Source: Bartonella bovis 91-4 (lineage in GTDB: Bacteria; Pseudomonadota; Alphaproteobacteria; Rhizobiales; Rhizobiaceae). Taken from it: DNA of 48,824 nucleotides. A model generated the notes under the pieces. That model was given only the letters and a program-made list of their open reading frames with translations. It was not told where the DNA came from and did not search any database. The position numbers and the translations under genes are program-made. Numbering within the stretch: the stretch's first letter is position 1; every line of letters starts with the position of its first letter. Positions 30,164 to 39,566 of the stretch are shown one piece after another. The stretch covers positions 1,195,042 through 1,243,865 of the forward strand of contig NZ_CM001844.1 in assembly GCF_000384965.1 (NCBI RefSeq). The letters are read 5' to 3'.

Positions 30164-30943
30164 ATGTATAAAATTGATTACAATAGCTATCGCGCTATAC
30201 AGAGCTTTAATCATCGAATTCGTTTTTTAGTTATGCACTACACTGCTGTTAATTTTGAAACGTCAATCGCACTTCTCACAGGCCCCTTAGTTAGTGCTCA
30301 CTATCTTGTACCTGATCCTTCAGAGGAGACTTATCTTGAAGCCGGCTTTAAGGATATGCGTATTTTTAATTTAGTTGATGAAAATAAACGTGCATGGCAT
30401 GCTGGTATAAGCTCATGGAGCGAACACAATAATCTAAATGATACATCCATTGGAATTGAAATCGTTAATCTAGCAACCACTGAAAATGAAGTATTCATAT
30501 TTCCCCCTTATAACCAGATACAAATTGATGCAATTAAAGAACTTTCATTAAATATTCTTCAACGTTATCCAGATATCACGCCAACCAATGTCGTTGGCCA
30601 CAGTGATATTGCCATCGGCAGAAAAAATGACCCAGGTGCATCTTTCCCATGGAAACAGCTTTATAAAGCAGGTATAGGAGCATGGTATGATGATGAATTA
30701 AAAAATTATTATCAAAAAGAATTTCATAATTGCATATGCTTTGAAAAAGCAAAAAAACAGGTTGTTGCTAAACTAAAACAGTATGGATACGATACCTCAG
30801 ATGCAGAAACTGAATGTGGATACAAAAATCTAATCCGAGCATTTCAGCTTCATTTTCGCCAAGAAAACTACGATGGAATTCTAGATGCTGAGACAACAGC
30901 AATTATTTATGCTTTGGTAGACAAATACTTCCCACCAGAATAA
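30164..30943 (+). CDS. N-acetylmuramoyl-L-alanine amidase, AmiD-like (Amidase_2/PGRP fold)
   Basis: This is a zinc amidase cleaving the MurNAc-L-Ala bond of peptidoglycan or its turnover fragments. The zinc ligands are His25 (VMHYTA), His146 (VVGHSDIA) and Asp156 (RKNDPG), with Glu99 in SIGIEIVN; VSAHYLV is also typical. The last ~70 residues resemble a peptidoglycan-binding helical domain (LIRAFQLHFRQ...LDAETTAIIYALV). I prefer the ATG at 30164 (259 aa); an in-frame GTG at 30140 would add 8 residues, and neither has a strong ribosome-binding site. No clear signal peptide is seen, unlike the lipoprotein AmiD of E. coli, so a cytoplasmic recycling (AmpD-like) role is possible. Confidence 0.87.
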   Translation: MYKIDYNSYRAIQSFNHRIRFLVMHYTAVNFETSIALLTGPLVSAHYLVPDPSEETYLEAGFKDMRIFNLVDENKRAWHAGISSWSEHNNLNDTSIGIEIVNLATTENEVFIFPPYNQIQIDAIKELSLNILQRYPDITPTNVVGHSDIAIGRKNDPGASFPWKQLYKAGIGAWYDDELKNYYQKEFHNCICFEKAKKQVVAKLKQYGYDTSDAETECGYKNLIRAFQLHFRQENYDGILDAETTAIIYALVDKYFPPE

Positions 30944-31735
30944 TTCAATTCATCTTCATCAAAAAAGTCGTCAAAGCAGCCAGCTTTTCGCACTCACAAA
31001 ACCTATCTAAAGCTTTATTAACTAGAATTAAGCATTACAGTACGTTGTGATTGCTTGAATTTATTATCTGTAATTATAATCCAGCACTGTAAACAGAACT
31101 CCGCCTTAACTATTCAAAATAATTTATACTATAAGCAACTTTAATCCAACCTTCATTATTAAATTTTTTAACTTAGTATCATATAATGATACATAAAACG
31201 TAGATAAAGGTTATGTAGAAAATGGATAAAAAGAAGCTTTGACAGATTTAATTCTATTAATATTGCAAAATCGGTAATTAAATTATTTCTAAAATAAAGA
31301 TGACTAAAAGTGTAAAATCTTTCAACAACAATTTATAAACGACTTTTTCAGAATTTTAATGCACATAATTTATTTATGTTGAATAGAGCAAATTGATTTA
31401 AGAAATCTTGCGCAGCCTTCCTTTTAAAAGCACCAGTTTTAAAATAATGAAAACAAATACTAAAACCAATATATCATTCACACTTACATAGACACTTTTA
31501 AAAGCTCTATCGCAAATAACTTACTATATTCAATTTCCTCGCAACAACTTTAACTTGTATTAAAATACCTTTGTTAAAAACTTTCAATCCTTTTAATCAT
31601 CTTTCTAAGCACAACACTAATCTTGTTCAATTAATATTCTTGTAATTTAAAAGAGTACTATCCTTTCATTACACCTTTTACAAAAACAAAAGTCTCTCAT
31701 AAACAAAACTCCAGAATTATTAATTTTACAACAAA
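30944..31735. other. Gene-free spacer between amidase and hemin-binding protein genes
   Basis: AT-rich convergent spacer; nothing recognised. Confidence 0.5.
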
Positions 31736-32785
31736 TTAGAATTTATATGCTACACCAACACGAAAATCATTTGTCTTATAATCAAGTTCTAATTTGTCTT
31801 TAGCAAATTTCTGCTTGCCAAAATCTGAATAACGATATTCCGCACGCAAAATAAGATTATTAGCCATTGCAAAATCAACACCACCACCAAAGGTATAGCC
31901 TACCATCATTTTTGTTTCATCTGACAAATTAAAGGAGCTTATTTCCTTACCTGCTACTTCAACTGACTGCGAAAAGATATCTTGAATCTGCGTATAAGCA
32001 ACACCACCAGCAATATAAGGCATAATACGATCTGCAGCAAAACCTATACGTACTCGCGTAGTACCAGACCATTTTTGCTTTAAAGTATGACTATAAACTC
32101 CAACAGATCCTGCTATTTCGCTACCATAAGATGACTCACTAGCAGGAAGAGATGGTGGAGATGACGGAAACTCTCTTAAAGCTCTTTCTAACCTTTCTGA
32201 ACGCTCTTCTCCCCCTGATCCAGAGTGATTACCAACATGATGCCCATTTACCTCCGACTGCACAGGAGTTCCATCTATTTCTACTTCTTGTAGAGGAGAT
32301 CCATCCACTGCTGGTCGTTGAAGAGGAATCTCACCTACTTCGTGTCCTTGTAGATGCACAACTTCCATTTCTGGAATTTCGTGCTTCCTCTTATCAACAA
32401 CTTTTGTACTTTTTTTATTAGACAAAACTATATCCGTATCAACACCTAAAATAAGCCTATTCCCGAGACTAACATTGGCTCCTGCATAAAAACCTCCTAT
32501 AAAACCAGAAAGCTTGGGCAATGTATCTTTTCCAACCGGCGCCCATTGTCCAGTAGACCCTTGTTTAGCGTATAGACTTCGGTCACTCTTACTCGAAAAA
32601 CTACCAATTTGGCTACCAAGATAAAAACCATTCCAAGAGAAAACAGGCGCAGCAATAACTGAACTTGCTTCAACAGATGTAACAATTGGTCTTGATTCTT
32701 GAGGAAATGTAATATCTGCTGCTTGTGTCATAGAAGTTGTAAACAGAGTGACAACAGACATGCCAATTAAACATTTTGTATTCAT
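31736..32785 (-). CDS. Hemin-binding protein family outer-membrane barrel (Hbp/Omp25-type porin)
   Basis: This is an Omp25/Omp31-like eight-stranded barrel of the Bartonella hemin-binding family. It has a signal peptide ending MTQAADI, an N-terminal strand FSWNGFYLGSQIG, IGGFYAGANVSLGNRLILGVDTD, TTRVRIGFAADRIMPYIAGGVAY, NNLILRAEYRYSDFG, and a C-terminal FRVGVAYKF with terminal Phe. The start is the ATG at 32785 with GGAGGTG 4-5 nt upstream; the longer frame from 32815 lacks this. At about residues 135-225 there is a long hydrophilic insert with degenerate repeats (HLQGHEV, DGSPLQEVEIDGTPVQ), longer than in small family members and probably a surface loop. Hemin binding is inferred from the family. 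Confidence 0.87.
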   Translation of the reverse strand: MNTKCLIGMSVVTLFTTSMTQAADITFPQESRPIVTSVEASSVIAAPVFSWNGFYLGSQIGSFSSKSDRSLYAKQGSTGQWAPVGKDTLPKLSGFIGGFYAGANVSLGNRLILGVDTDIVLSNKKSTKVVDKRKHEIPEMEVVHLQGHEVGEIPLQRPAVDGSPLQEVEIDGTPVQSEVNGHHVGNHSGSGGEERSERLERALREFPSSPPSLPASESSYGSEIAGSVGVYSHTLKQKWSGTTRVRIGFAADRIMPYIAGGVAYTQIQDIFSQSVEVAGKEISSFNLSDETKMMVGYTFGGGVDFAMANNLILRAEYRYSDFGKQKFAKDKLELDYKTNDFRVGVAYKF

Positions 32786-32815
32786 AAACACCTCCAGAGA
32801 TAACTTGAAAAACAC

Positions 32816-33937
32816 ATAATGATATTAATCGCATATTTTTTCAAAAGAAACTACAATAAAAGTGGCGCACTCATAAAAAAAGTAAAGTCCGCAGAATTAA
32901 AAAAAAACAATTTGGCGTTTATTTTTAATTTATTTTGTGGTAATGATTCATTGTGCTGAGGGCTTAAAATCTTAGTTTCGTGCTCTTTCACACAGGAGTA
33001 ATTTTTTTTATTCAAGCTTAAGAAGTAAGCTTTGAATAAAAAACAAATCTCTTAAAGGGGCTGGGATATTCAGAATCTGTCAGAATTGCCACAATCTTAA
33101 ATAGAATCTATAGCTTTAATAGAATTTATAATTTTATTTTGACGTTTTCAAATTAAAGTTTTTTCACGCCTCAAAATGAAGTTCACAATTCCTAAAAAGA
33201 TATCGTTTTGAGCTTATAGAAAAGTATATAGCTTTGTTTTAATGTGTCTCTAGTTTTTAAAAAACAATGGACTTGTTGATAATAAGATTTCCAAAAAATC
33301 AAACCAATGCATTTGTATTTTTTTATAGCAAGATCAAATCTAATTATATCTTATCAATGCAACTTCAAATAATTTGCATAGAGCGCAAATAATATATTTT
33401 GTGAACTATGATTTGTAGTTCACATATTAATTAATTCATTTACATATCAAAATTTAGTGCGTTCTCATTGGGATAACAAACAGATAAAATACACTAAACA
33501 AGACTGTTGACACCTTTTTGGTAGAACTAAACAAAGCAAAAAACAGACCCTAATGCAAACCATTCACATTAGAGAAGATCATTCTTGAGTATCCCTACCT
33601 AATTTAGGTAACATACAACAGAAAGGTTATTAAATATAATTGATAATGACAATTAAATATGTCAAAAGGTCGAAATCCGTGCGCAGACACACTTAGTTTC
33701 GGTGTATTAACAGCGATCATTGGCCACTAAACTATTAAAGATATTTTCTGCACCATACGATTGAGTAAAAAACTTAATCTAAGGTGAAGAAAAGAAATAC
33801 TGGCTTTCACATCAAAGAAAAATACAGAGCAAATGAGAATAATTTAGACAAAATTATATAAACCATAAAAGGTAGACTGAGAATCATTCAATCAAGTAAA
33901 AATCTATATACTCCAACATATTAAAGATAAAAAACGG
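32816..33937. other. Gene-free region between hbp-type gene and tRNA-Thr
   Basis: Mostly AT-rich. It holds a long imperfect inverted repeat at 33002-33043 and, near 33639-33657, an ATTGATAATGACAATTAAA stretch that loosely resembles a Fur-type site. The 33660-33740 part is less AT-rich and could contain a small RNA, but I cannot support one. Confidence 0.4.
33002..33043. repeat. Long inverted repeat
   Basis: The arms TTTTTTATTCAAGCTTA and TAAGCTTTGAATAAAAAA pair over about 17 bp with one bulged base around AGAAG. The T run is on the 5' arm and the A run on the 3' arm, opposite to a rho-independent terminator, so I list it only as an inverted repeat. Confidence 0.75.
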
Positions 33938-34010
33938 TGCCGCATGCCGGATTCGAACCAGCGACCCCATCATTACGAATGATGTGCTCTACCAACTGAG
34001 CTAATGCGGC
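33938..34010 (-). tRNA. tRNA-Thr (anticodon CGT)
   Basis: The cloverleaf is complete: acceptor GCCGCAT/ATGCGGC with discriminator A, D-arm with AGCTCAGTTGGTAGAGC, anticodon stem CATCA/TGATG with loop TTCGTAA (anticodon CGT, reading ACG), and T-arm GCTGGTTCGAATCCGGC. CCA is not encoded (CCG follows). Confidence 0.97.
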
Positions 34011-34975
34011 ATTAAACTTAATTTATTAATTATAAAAAATAGTTCGAGGGTAATAACCCAAAAGTATGTGCAAAAGCAAGTATACAAATCTTCTATAAAA
34101 ATTCGTAAGACCTAGTTATTATTGGGATTGGAAAAAAAGATTTACAGGAATTAATAATAAAGCAGTACTTTTTGCTTTTCGTTAGTACAAAACACAAGAA
34201 AAACATTTTACTCAATTTACAATTACACCCACTTTAAGAGTGTATATTATACTTTTAAAGTGGCAAAATAATGTTAAAATATCTTTATTAAGCAAACGAT
34301 ATCTGTGTTAAAAAAGGAAAAAGCACTTTACAATGAATAAAATGGACTAATATCATAATTATTTGATAAAAGAGCATTTTAATACAACTAGTTATATTTT
34401 TATTATTATTTTCAAAGGCTACCTTTACAAAAGCGAGTCATTATCATTTCGGAATATATTATTGTAAAGAAGACCCACAGTACTTTTAAAAACACAAAGA
34501 AGCTTTAAAAAAATAACTTTATTAGGGTTATAGACATTTAAACCATTTCAGCATATTTGGTGCTCTTGCGTACAGATTTTTCGTTAAATAAGGATTGTGA
34601 ATGAAAGTTATAAAAAGCTTTATATTTTCAAATTAATCAGAATAAGCATTCAGTGTTCTTAAAATAGATCCATAGTGATCATGAGATGGTGTGTATATTC
34701 AAAATAGAAGACTTTAATTTGTGGTTGTTAAAGAGGTAGATTCTAAAAACTTTCAATAGAGTAAAGTCTTTTAAAGAGTTATTATTTTACATTGCTAGAT
34801 ATAACGGATTTTAAAAGAAGCTTCTCATAATCCGCATCTATACTAAAACTTGATCTAACTGTGTTGTAATCCATATGATGCATCTACATAGTATGCTACT
34901 GTTAATTATTGATATTATAATAGTCAAATATGACAAAATTAATATCATTAATTCAAACAAATAATAGAGGAGCAT
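34011..34975. other. Gene-free region between tRNA-Thr and the permease leader ORF
   Basis: AT-rich. A TATAAT at 34916-34921, about 55 nt before the leader ORF, is a possible -10 box without a good -35. Nothing else is recognised. Confidence 0.4.
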
Positions 34976-35056
34976 ATGCCGAGTTATATTTTAATAGAAT
35001 ATCCGTGTAACGCGCTAAAAAATAGTTACATTATAGACTATGTTTATAAAAGTTAA
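34976..35056 (+). CDS. Candidate Tyr-rich leader peptide of the amino acid permease
   Basis: This is a 26-codon ORF with AGAGGAG five bases from its ATG, a much better ribosome-binding site than that of the permease. The peptide (MPSYILIEYPCNALKNSYII then DYVYKS) has five Tyr in 26 residues. The stop lies 24 nt before the permease start. The layout suggests a translated leader that senses tyrosyl-tRNA or ribosome stalling before an amino acid transporter. This is inference; I do not see a clear pair of alternative hairpins. Confidence 0.45.
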   Translation: MPSYILIEYPCNALKNSYIIDYVYKS

Positions 35057-35080
35057 ACATCACAAGAGTAATAAATAATA

Positions 35081-36508
35081 ATGCTTGAAGAAAAAAATAA
35101 TGAATTGAAGCGTAGTCTTCAAAGTCGCCACATTCAAATGATTGCTTTAGGGGGCGTGATTGGAACGGGCCTTTTTTATGGATCAACAGAAGCTATTCAA
35201 TTAGCTGGCCCTTCAATTATTTTAGGCTATCTTATTGGAGGATTGATTGTCTATTTTATTATGCGAATGTTGGGGGAAATGTTAACAGAAGAGCCAACCT
35301 CAGGTGCTTTCAGTTTTTTTGCCTATAAATATTGGGGACACTTGGCTGGTTTTATCACAGGTTGGAATTATTGGTTTCTTTATATTGTTGTTAGCATGAC
35401 TGAACTTATAGTGATTGGTTTGTATCTTGACCATTGGATCTTAATTGATCACTGGAAATCAGCTTTTATTGTTCTTGTACTTGTTACACTAGTTAATCTT
35501 ATTGATGTTCGCCTTTATGGAGAATTTGAATTTGGTTTAGCTTTTATCAAAATAGCCGCTGTTGTTGGTATGATTGTTTTTGGAATTTTTCTTATTGTTA
35601 CTGGAATAAATGGCTCTCAAGCAAGCATCCACCATCTTTGGGACCATGGTGGATTCTTCCCTTATGGGGCAATGGGAGTTGTACTAGCTACTACTATAGT
35701 CATGTTCTCTTTCGGGGGAATAGAGCTTATTGGTGTCGCTGCTGGAGAGGCAGAAAATCCCAAAAAAACAATTCCAACAGCCATTCGTAAAGTTATGTGG
35801 CGGATTATTATTTTCTATGTTGGTTCTATTAGCGTCATTATGATGATAATTCCATGGAATATGATTGGAAAAGGCAGTAGTCCTTTTGTTGCTATTTTTG
35901 AAACAATTGGCATTCCTGCAGCTGGCCATATTTTGAATTTAGTAGTGATTATAGCTGCCATCTCAGTTTACAATAGTAGTATGTATTCCAATGGCCGTAT
36001 GCTTTATAGTTTAGCTACACAAAAAAACGCACCGCGTATTTTTAGTAAATTAAATACTGCTCGTGTTCCTTATATTGCTATTCTTTTTTCATCGGTTTGT
36101 ACTGCAATAATAGTTGTTATTAACTTCTTTATACCAGAAAATATTTTTATCCATATCATGAGCATTACAACTGCAACAGCAGCCCTTACGTGGGCGATTA
36201 TTATTATTATTCATATAAAATTTCGAAAAGCCCATAAAGACAAAAAAGATCCGTTTGTTTATGGATTTGGTTTGTATCCTTATGCAAATTATCTTTGTCT
36301 TTGCTTTCTTACAGTTTTATTTGGCATTATGTTTGCAAGCGGTTTTAGAGAAAATGGGTTAATGATTCAACTCTTTAACACGATGGGAATTAGACAAACC
36401 TTTATTGAATCATATATCCCTGCACACATGCCTGATATGAGTTTGGCGGTTGTTATCATTCCTATATGGTGTCTACTTTTACTGTTAGCGTATAAATTAA
36501 AGCGATAA
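35081..36508 (+). CDS. Amino acid permease, AAT family (APC superfamily)
   Basis: This is an inner-membrane proton-coupled amino acid importer of the AroP/LysP/GabP/ProY type with about 12 helices. The N-terminus SLQSRHIQMIALGGVIGTGLF is diagnostic (helix 1 with GVIGTGLF), followed by AGPSIILGYLIGG, RMLGEM, PTSGAFSFFAYKYWG and FSFGGIELIGVAAGEAENPKKTIP. The length of 475 aa is normal. The substrate is not certain; a preceding Tyr-rich mini-ORF hints at aromatic amino acids. The biotin importer follows after 42 nt, so some read-through is possible. Confidence 0.88.
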   Translation: MLEEKNNELKRSLQSRHIQMIALGGVIGTGLFYGSTEAIQLAGPSIILGYLIGGLIVYFIMRMLGEMLTEEPTSGAFSFFAYKYWGHLAGFITGWNYWFLYIVVSMTELIVIGLYLDHWILIDHWKSAFIVLVLVTLVNLIDVRLYGEFEFGLAFIKIAAVVGMIVFGIFLIVTGINGSQASIHHLWDHGGFFPYGAMGVVLATTIVMFSFGGIELIGVAAGEAENPKKTIPTAIRKVMWRIIIFYVGSISVIMMIIPWNMIGKGSSPFVAIFETIGIPAAGHILNLVVIIAAISVYNSSMYSNGRMLYSLATQKNAPRIFSKLNTARVPYIAILFSSVCTAIIVVINFFIPENIFIHIMSITTATAALTWAIIIIIHIKFRKAHKDKKDPFVYGFGLYPYANYLCLCFLTVLFGIMFASGFRENGLMIQLFNTMGIRQTFIESYIPAHMPDMSLAVVIIPIWCLLLLLAYKLKR

Positions 36509-36550
36509 CTCTAGAAGAGGTAATATCAATTAATTGATTGGAATAAATTA

Positions 36551-37231
36551 TTGGGGATAATAAAATTTGATAAAGTGACACAAATCTTTGGTGATTTATG
36601 TGTTTTAAAAAATATCACTGTACAGCTTACTGAAAGGCGAGTTGCAATTATTGGTGCGAATGGTTCTGGAAAAAGTACGTTTGTTCGCCTTATTAATGGT
36701 TTACAACTTCCATCAAGTGGTTTTGTAAGCGTTGATGGATTGGATACAAAGCGCGATGCAAAAGCAGTAAAAAGTAAAGTAGGATTTGTCTTTCAAAATC
36801 CTGATAATCAAATCGTATTACCATTGGTGCATGAGGATTTATCGTTTGGCCTTAAAAATTTGAAGTTAAGTAAAGAGGAAATTAGGCAACGTGTTAATGA
36901 GATCTTGCAACGTTATGATCTGCAGAATCTCAAAAATCATGCTGTGCATTTACTAAGTGGTGGTCAAAAACAATTAATCGCCATTTCAAGTGTGATAGTC
37001 ATGAAACCTGACTATATTATTTTTGATGAACCAACAACTTTACTCGATTTACGTAATAAACGCAAAGTTGCACAAGTCATAGAAGAATTACCACAAACAG
37101 CAATTGTTGTATCGCATGATTTAGAATTTCTAAAAAAGTTTGATAGAGTATTAGTCTTCGATAAAGGGGAAATAATTATTGATGATACGCCTTTAGTTGC
37201 TATCAAAGAATATATGATGAAAATGTTATGA
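36551..37231 (+). CDS. bioM: Biotin ECF transporter ATPase BioM
   Basis: This is the energy-coupling-factor ATPase of the BioMNY biotin importer. It has Walker [11 protein letters not shown]-loop [11 protein letters not shown] (a typical ECF ATPase motif), signature [10 protein letters not shown] and Walker [13 protein letters not shown]. It starts with TTG (36551), with GGA about 8 nt upstream; 226 aa is normal for this family. It overlaps bioN by 4 nt (ATGA). Confidence 0.92.
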   Translation: MGIIKFDKVTQIFGDLCVLKNITVQLTERRVAIIGANGSGKSTFVRLINGLQLPSSGFVSVDGLDTKRDAKAVKSKVGFVFQNPDNQIVLPLVHEDLSFGLKNLKLSKEEIRQRVNEILQRYDLQNLKNHAVHLLSGGQKQLIAISSVIVMKPDYIIFDEPTTLLDLRNKRKVAQVIEELPQTAIVVSHDLEFLKKFDRVLVFDKGEIIIDDTPLVAIKEYMMKML

Positions 37232-37881
37232 TCAGTCTATACCTTCCCCGAGATACATTTATTCATAGACTTCGACCGGGAGTTAAGCTACTTTTTCTTA
37301 CTGCATGTGGAACTATTATATCCATAGTTTCATCTATACCTATTTTATGCCTGTTTTTATTATTAGTAATTTTATTATATGGAATTGCTAAGATTCCTTT
37401 GAGCAATATAATAAGACAGCTTAAACTGGTAAGCATATTTTTAATCCTTATATTTATTTTTCAAGCTATTTTTAATAGTTGGCTGACGGGCTTTGAAATT
37501 ATACTACATTTTATTATTCTTATTCCTTTAGCATCCCTTATTTCATTCACAACAAAAGTTTCTGATATGATGAATTCAATTGAAGCAGGACTTCAACCTT
37601 TCCGACGCTTTGGTATCAATCCATCAAAATTGAGTATAATTTTATCTATGGCAATCAGATTTATTCCAGTTGTTAATGAAAAATTCAATGAAGTACGTGA
37701 AGCACAAAAAGCACGTGGATTGGATACAAATATTATAGCTCTTGCAATACCTATAATTATACGAATAATAAGAATGGCTTCAGAAGTTGCTGAGGCACTA
37801 GAGGCTCGTTCTTATGACGGTAATATTGATGATACACTTTCTAAGGATGATGGAAACACTCATATTGAAAGAATAATTTGA
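37228..37881 (+). CDS. bioN: Biotin ECF transporter transmembrane protein BioN
   Basis: This T-component scaffold of the ECF transporter has 5-6 hydrophobic helices and the two coupling motifs of EcfT proteins, visible here around EAQKARGLD and [10 protein letters not shown] (A-R-G/A-R-S motifs). At 217 aa it is the short BioN form. Its start overlaps bioM and its stop overlaps the bioY start by one base (TGATG). Confidence 0.93.
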   Translation: MISLYLPRDTFIHRLRPGVKLLFLTACGTIISIVSSIPILCLFLLLVILLYGIAKIPLSNIIRQLKLVSIFLILIFIFQAIFNSWLTGFEIILHFIILIPLASLISFTTKVSDMMNSIEAGLQPFRRFGINPSKLSIILSMAIRFIPVVNEKFNEVREAQKARGLDTNIIALAIPIIIRIIRMASEVAEALEARSYDGNIDDTLSKDDGNTHIERII

Positions 37882-38435
37882 TGACTACAAAAGATCTAGC
37901 TTATACCGCTTTATTTGTTGCCCTTTATGCAATTTTAGGTCTTTTTCCTCCTATCTTTCTCCCTTTTTTTAACGGAGTTCCCATTACCGCTCAATCCATG
38001 GGGCCAATGTTAGCAGGATCTATACTTGGAGCAAAAAGAGGAGCTTTAGCATCAGCATTATTTCTCTTACTTGTTGCCATTGGCCTACCTTTGTTGGCTG
38101 GTGGACGTGGAGGCATTGGTAGCTTTTTAGGAGTGGGAGGTGGTTATTTGATTGGTTTTCCAATTGCTGCATTTTTTATTGGCTTCATGGTCCAATTGTT
38201 TTGGCTACGGTTAAATTTTATAACATTAGTAATCATAAATATCATAGGTGGTGTTGGGATTGTGCATCTTTTTGGAGTATTGTGGTTAGCCTACGTTGCT
38301 AAAATTTCTTGGTTGGTAGCTTTGACGAGCTCATTAAGTTTTATAATAGGCGATTTTTTAAAAGCCTTGATTGCATCTTTTATAGCAATTACAATTAAAA
38401 AATCTGTCCCTCTGATTCACTTAAAAGAAGAATAA
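37881..38435 (+). CDS. bioY: Biotin-binding S-component BioY
   Basis: This is the integral-membrane substrate-capture protein for biotin, with six helices. Family landmarks are GVPITAQSMGPMLAGSILGAKRGALAS (central part QSMGPMLAGSILGAKRG) and GGRGGIGSFLGVGGGYLIGFP. The ATG at 37881 is preferred to a TTG immediately before it. It is the last gene of bioMNY and convergent with the second autotransporter. Confidence 0.95.
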   Translation: MTTKDLAYTALFVALYAILGLFPPIFLPFFNGVPITAQSMGPMLAGSILGAKRGALASALFLLLVAIGLPLLAGGRGGIGSFLGVGGGYLIGFPIAAFFIGFMVQLFWLRLNFITLVIINIIGGVGIVHLFGVLWLAYVAKISWLVALTSSLSFIIGDFLKALIASFIAITIKKSVPLIHLKEE

Positions 38436-38590
38436 TTAATATTTATTTGCAAAACCACCCCCTTTAAGAGCTGCAAATATATCGAAGCTCTCTTTAAGCT
38501 ACTCTGAAAGTATATTTTGGTTATTCTTCTCGCTCTACCTCTCCCTATATTTACGTTATCAATGGATTAAACCAACAAGACAGCTCTTCT

Positions 38591-39566
38591 TTGACACAAC
38601 ATCAAAAGATCAATCAGAAACGATAACGTAACCCTCCTGAGAAAGTACTTCCCGAAAGACCAGCTTTAGTTAATTTTTGCTGATAAACCACATCGCCATG
38701 TACAGCTATCTGCGAGGACAATTGAGCTTGCACACCCACCCCTGCTTCCATAGAAGAACCAAACATACCCACCTGGAATGTATCTTTAAACTGCACAAAC
38801 TGCTTTCCTCCAAAGCTACTCATAAGATGCAGCTTTCCATAGAAGGAAACTAAACGCTCCCTTCCAATTCTAGTAAGAGTTTTAGTAAGCTGCCCACCCA
38901 GTCGCGTTGTTAATTGGCTAGGAGATCCTATTTTAATATCACCCCCCCCAATATCCCGAGCGGAATTAAACATCAAATATTGATAAACAAGCTGCATTTG
39001 TGGCTCAAAAATAAGACCTTCATACCCAGTCAAAAAAGTCTTACCACCTGTTAAAGATGCCCGCAATGGTCTGCTTGTTATTCTTGCTGTTTTGCCTCGT
39101 GCAAGCGTTTCAACATCTCCTCGAGATAAACCATACGATAAAAGACCATTGACATAAACCCCTGTATTATGTTGCAAACTAGCATAAGCTGTTAAAGACC
39201 AGTTATTAAAAGCACTTTTTTTACTTTTTTCAACATCTTGAGGTTGGAGCGATAATTTACCATAAGTTCCGATAACTCCAATAAATGCACTATTTTGTTC
39301 ACTTTCCAACCTACTCAAAAGAGCAGCTACCTCTATCGCATGGTAACCAAACTTTCCGTTATAACCATACTCTGAAGAAGACAAATTAGAGGTGTAATTA
39401 TGACTACCACCATAACCACGTATAGAAAAAGCCGGCTTTCCACTAAAAAATGGATCAAACGACGTCACCATTGTCCCTAACAGCTCGGTTTGATTGTTGA
39501 CATCCATCAACCCAGCATAAAACAAAGCATTAGGCAAAAGCAGATAAGTTGGAACTTGTGGAACAA
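38591..39566 (-). repeat. Barrel-coding repeat, copy 2 (other copy 20403-21378)
   Basis: It is nearly identical and gap-free relative to copy 1, including about 23 bp of 3' flank. The divergent island (38852-38949) holds a C8 run and encodes a different barrel segment (GGGDIKIGSPSQLTTRLGGQ versus DGFSINMGSPNRLTARLGGQ). Confidence 0.9.

Noticed and set aside
33002..33043. Rho-independent terminator
   Set aside because: The T run is on the 5' arm and no T run follows the stem on either strand.
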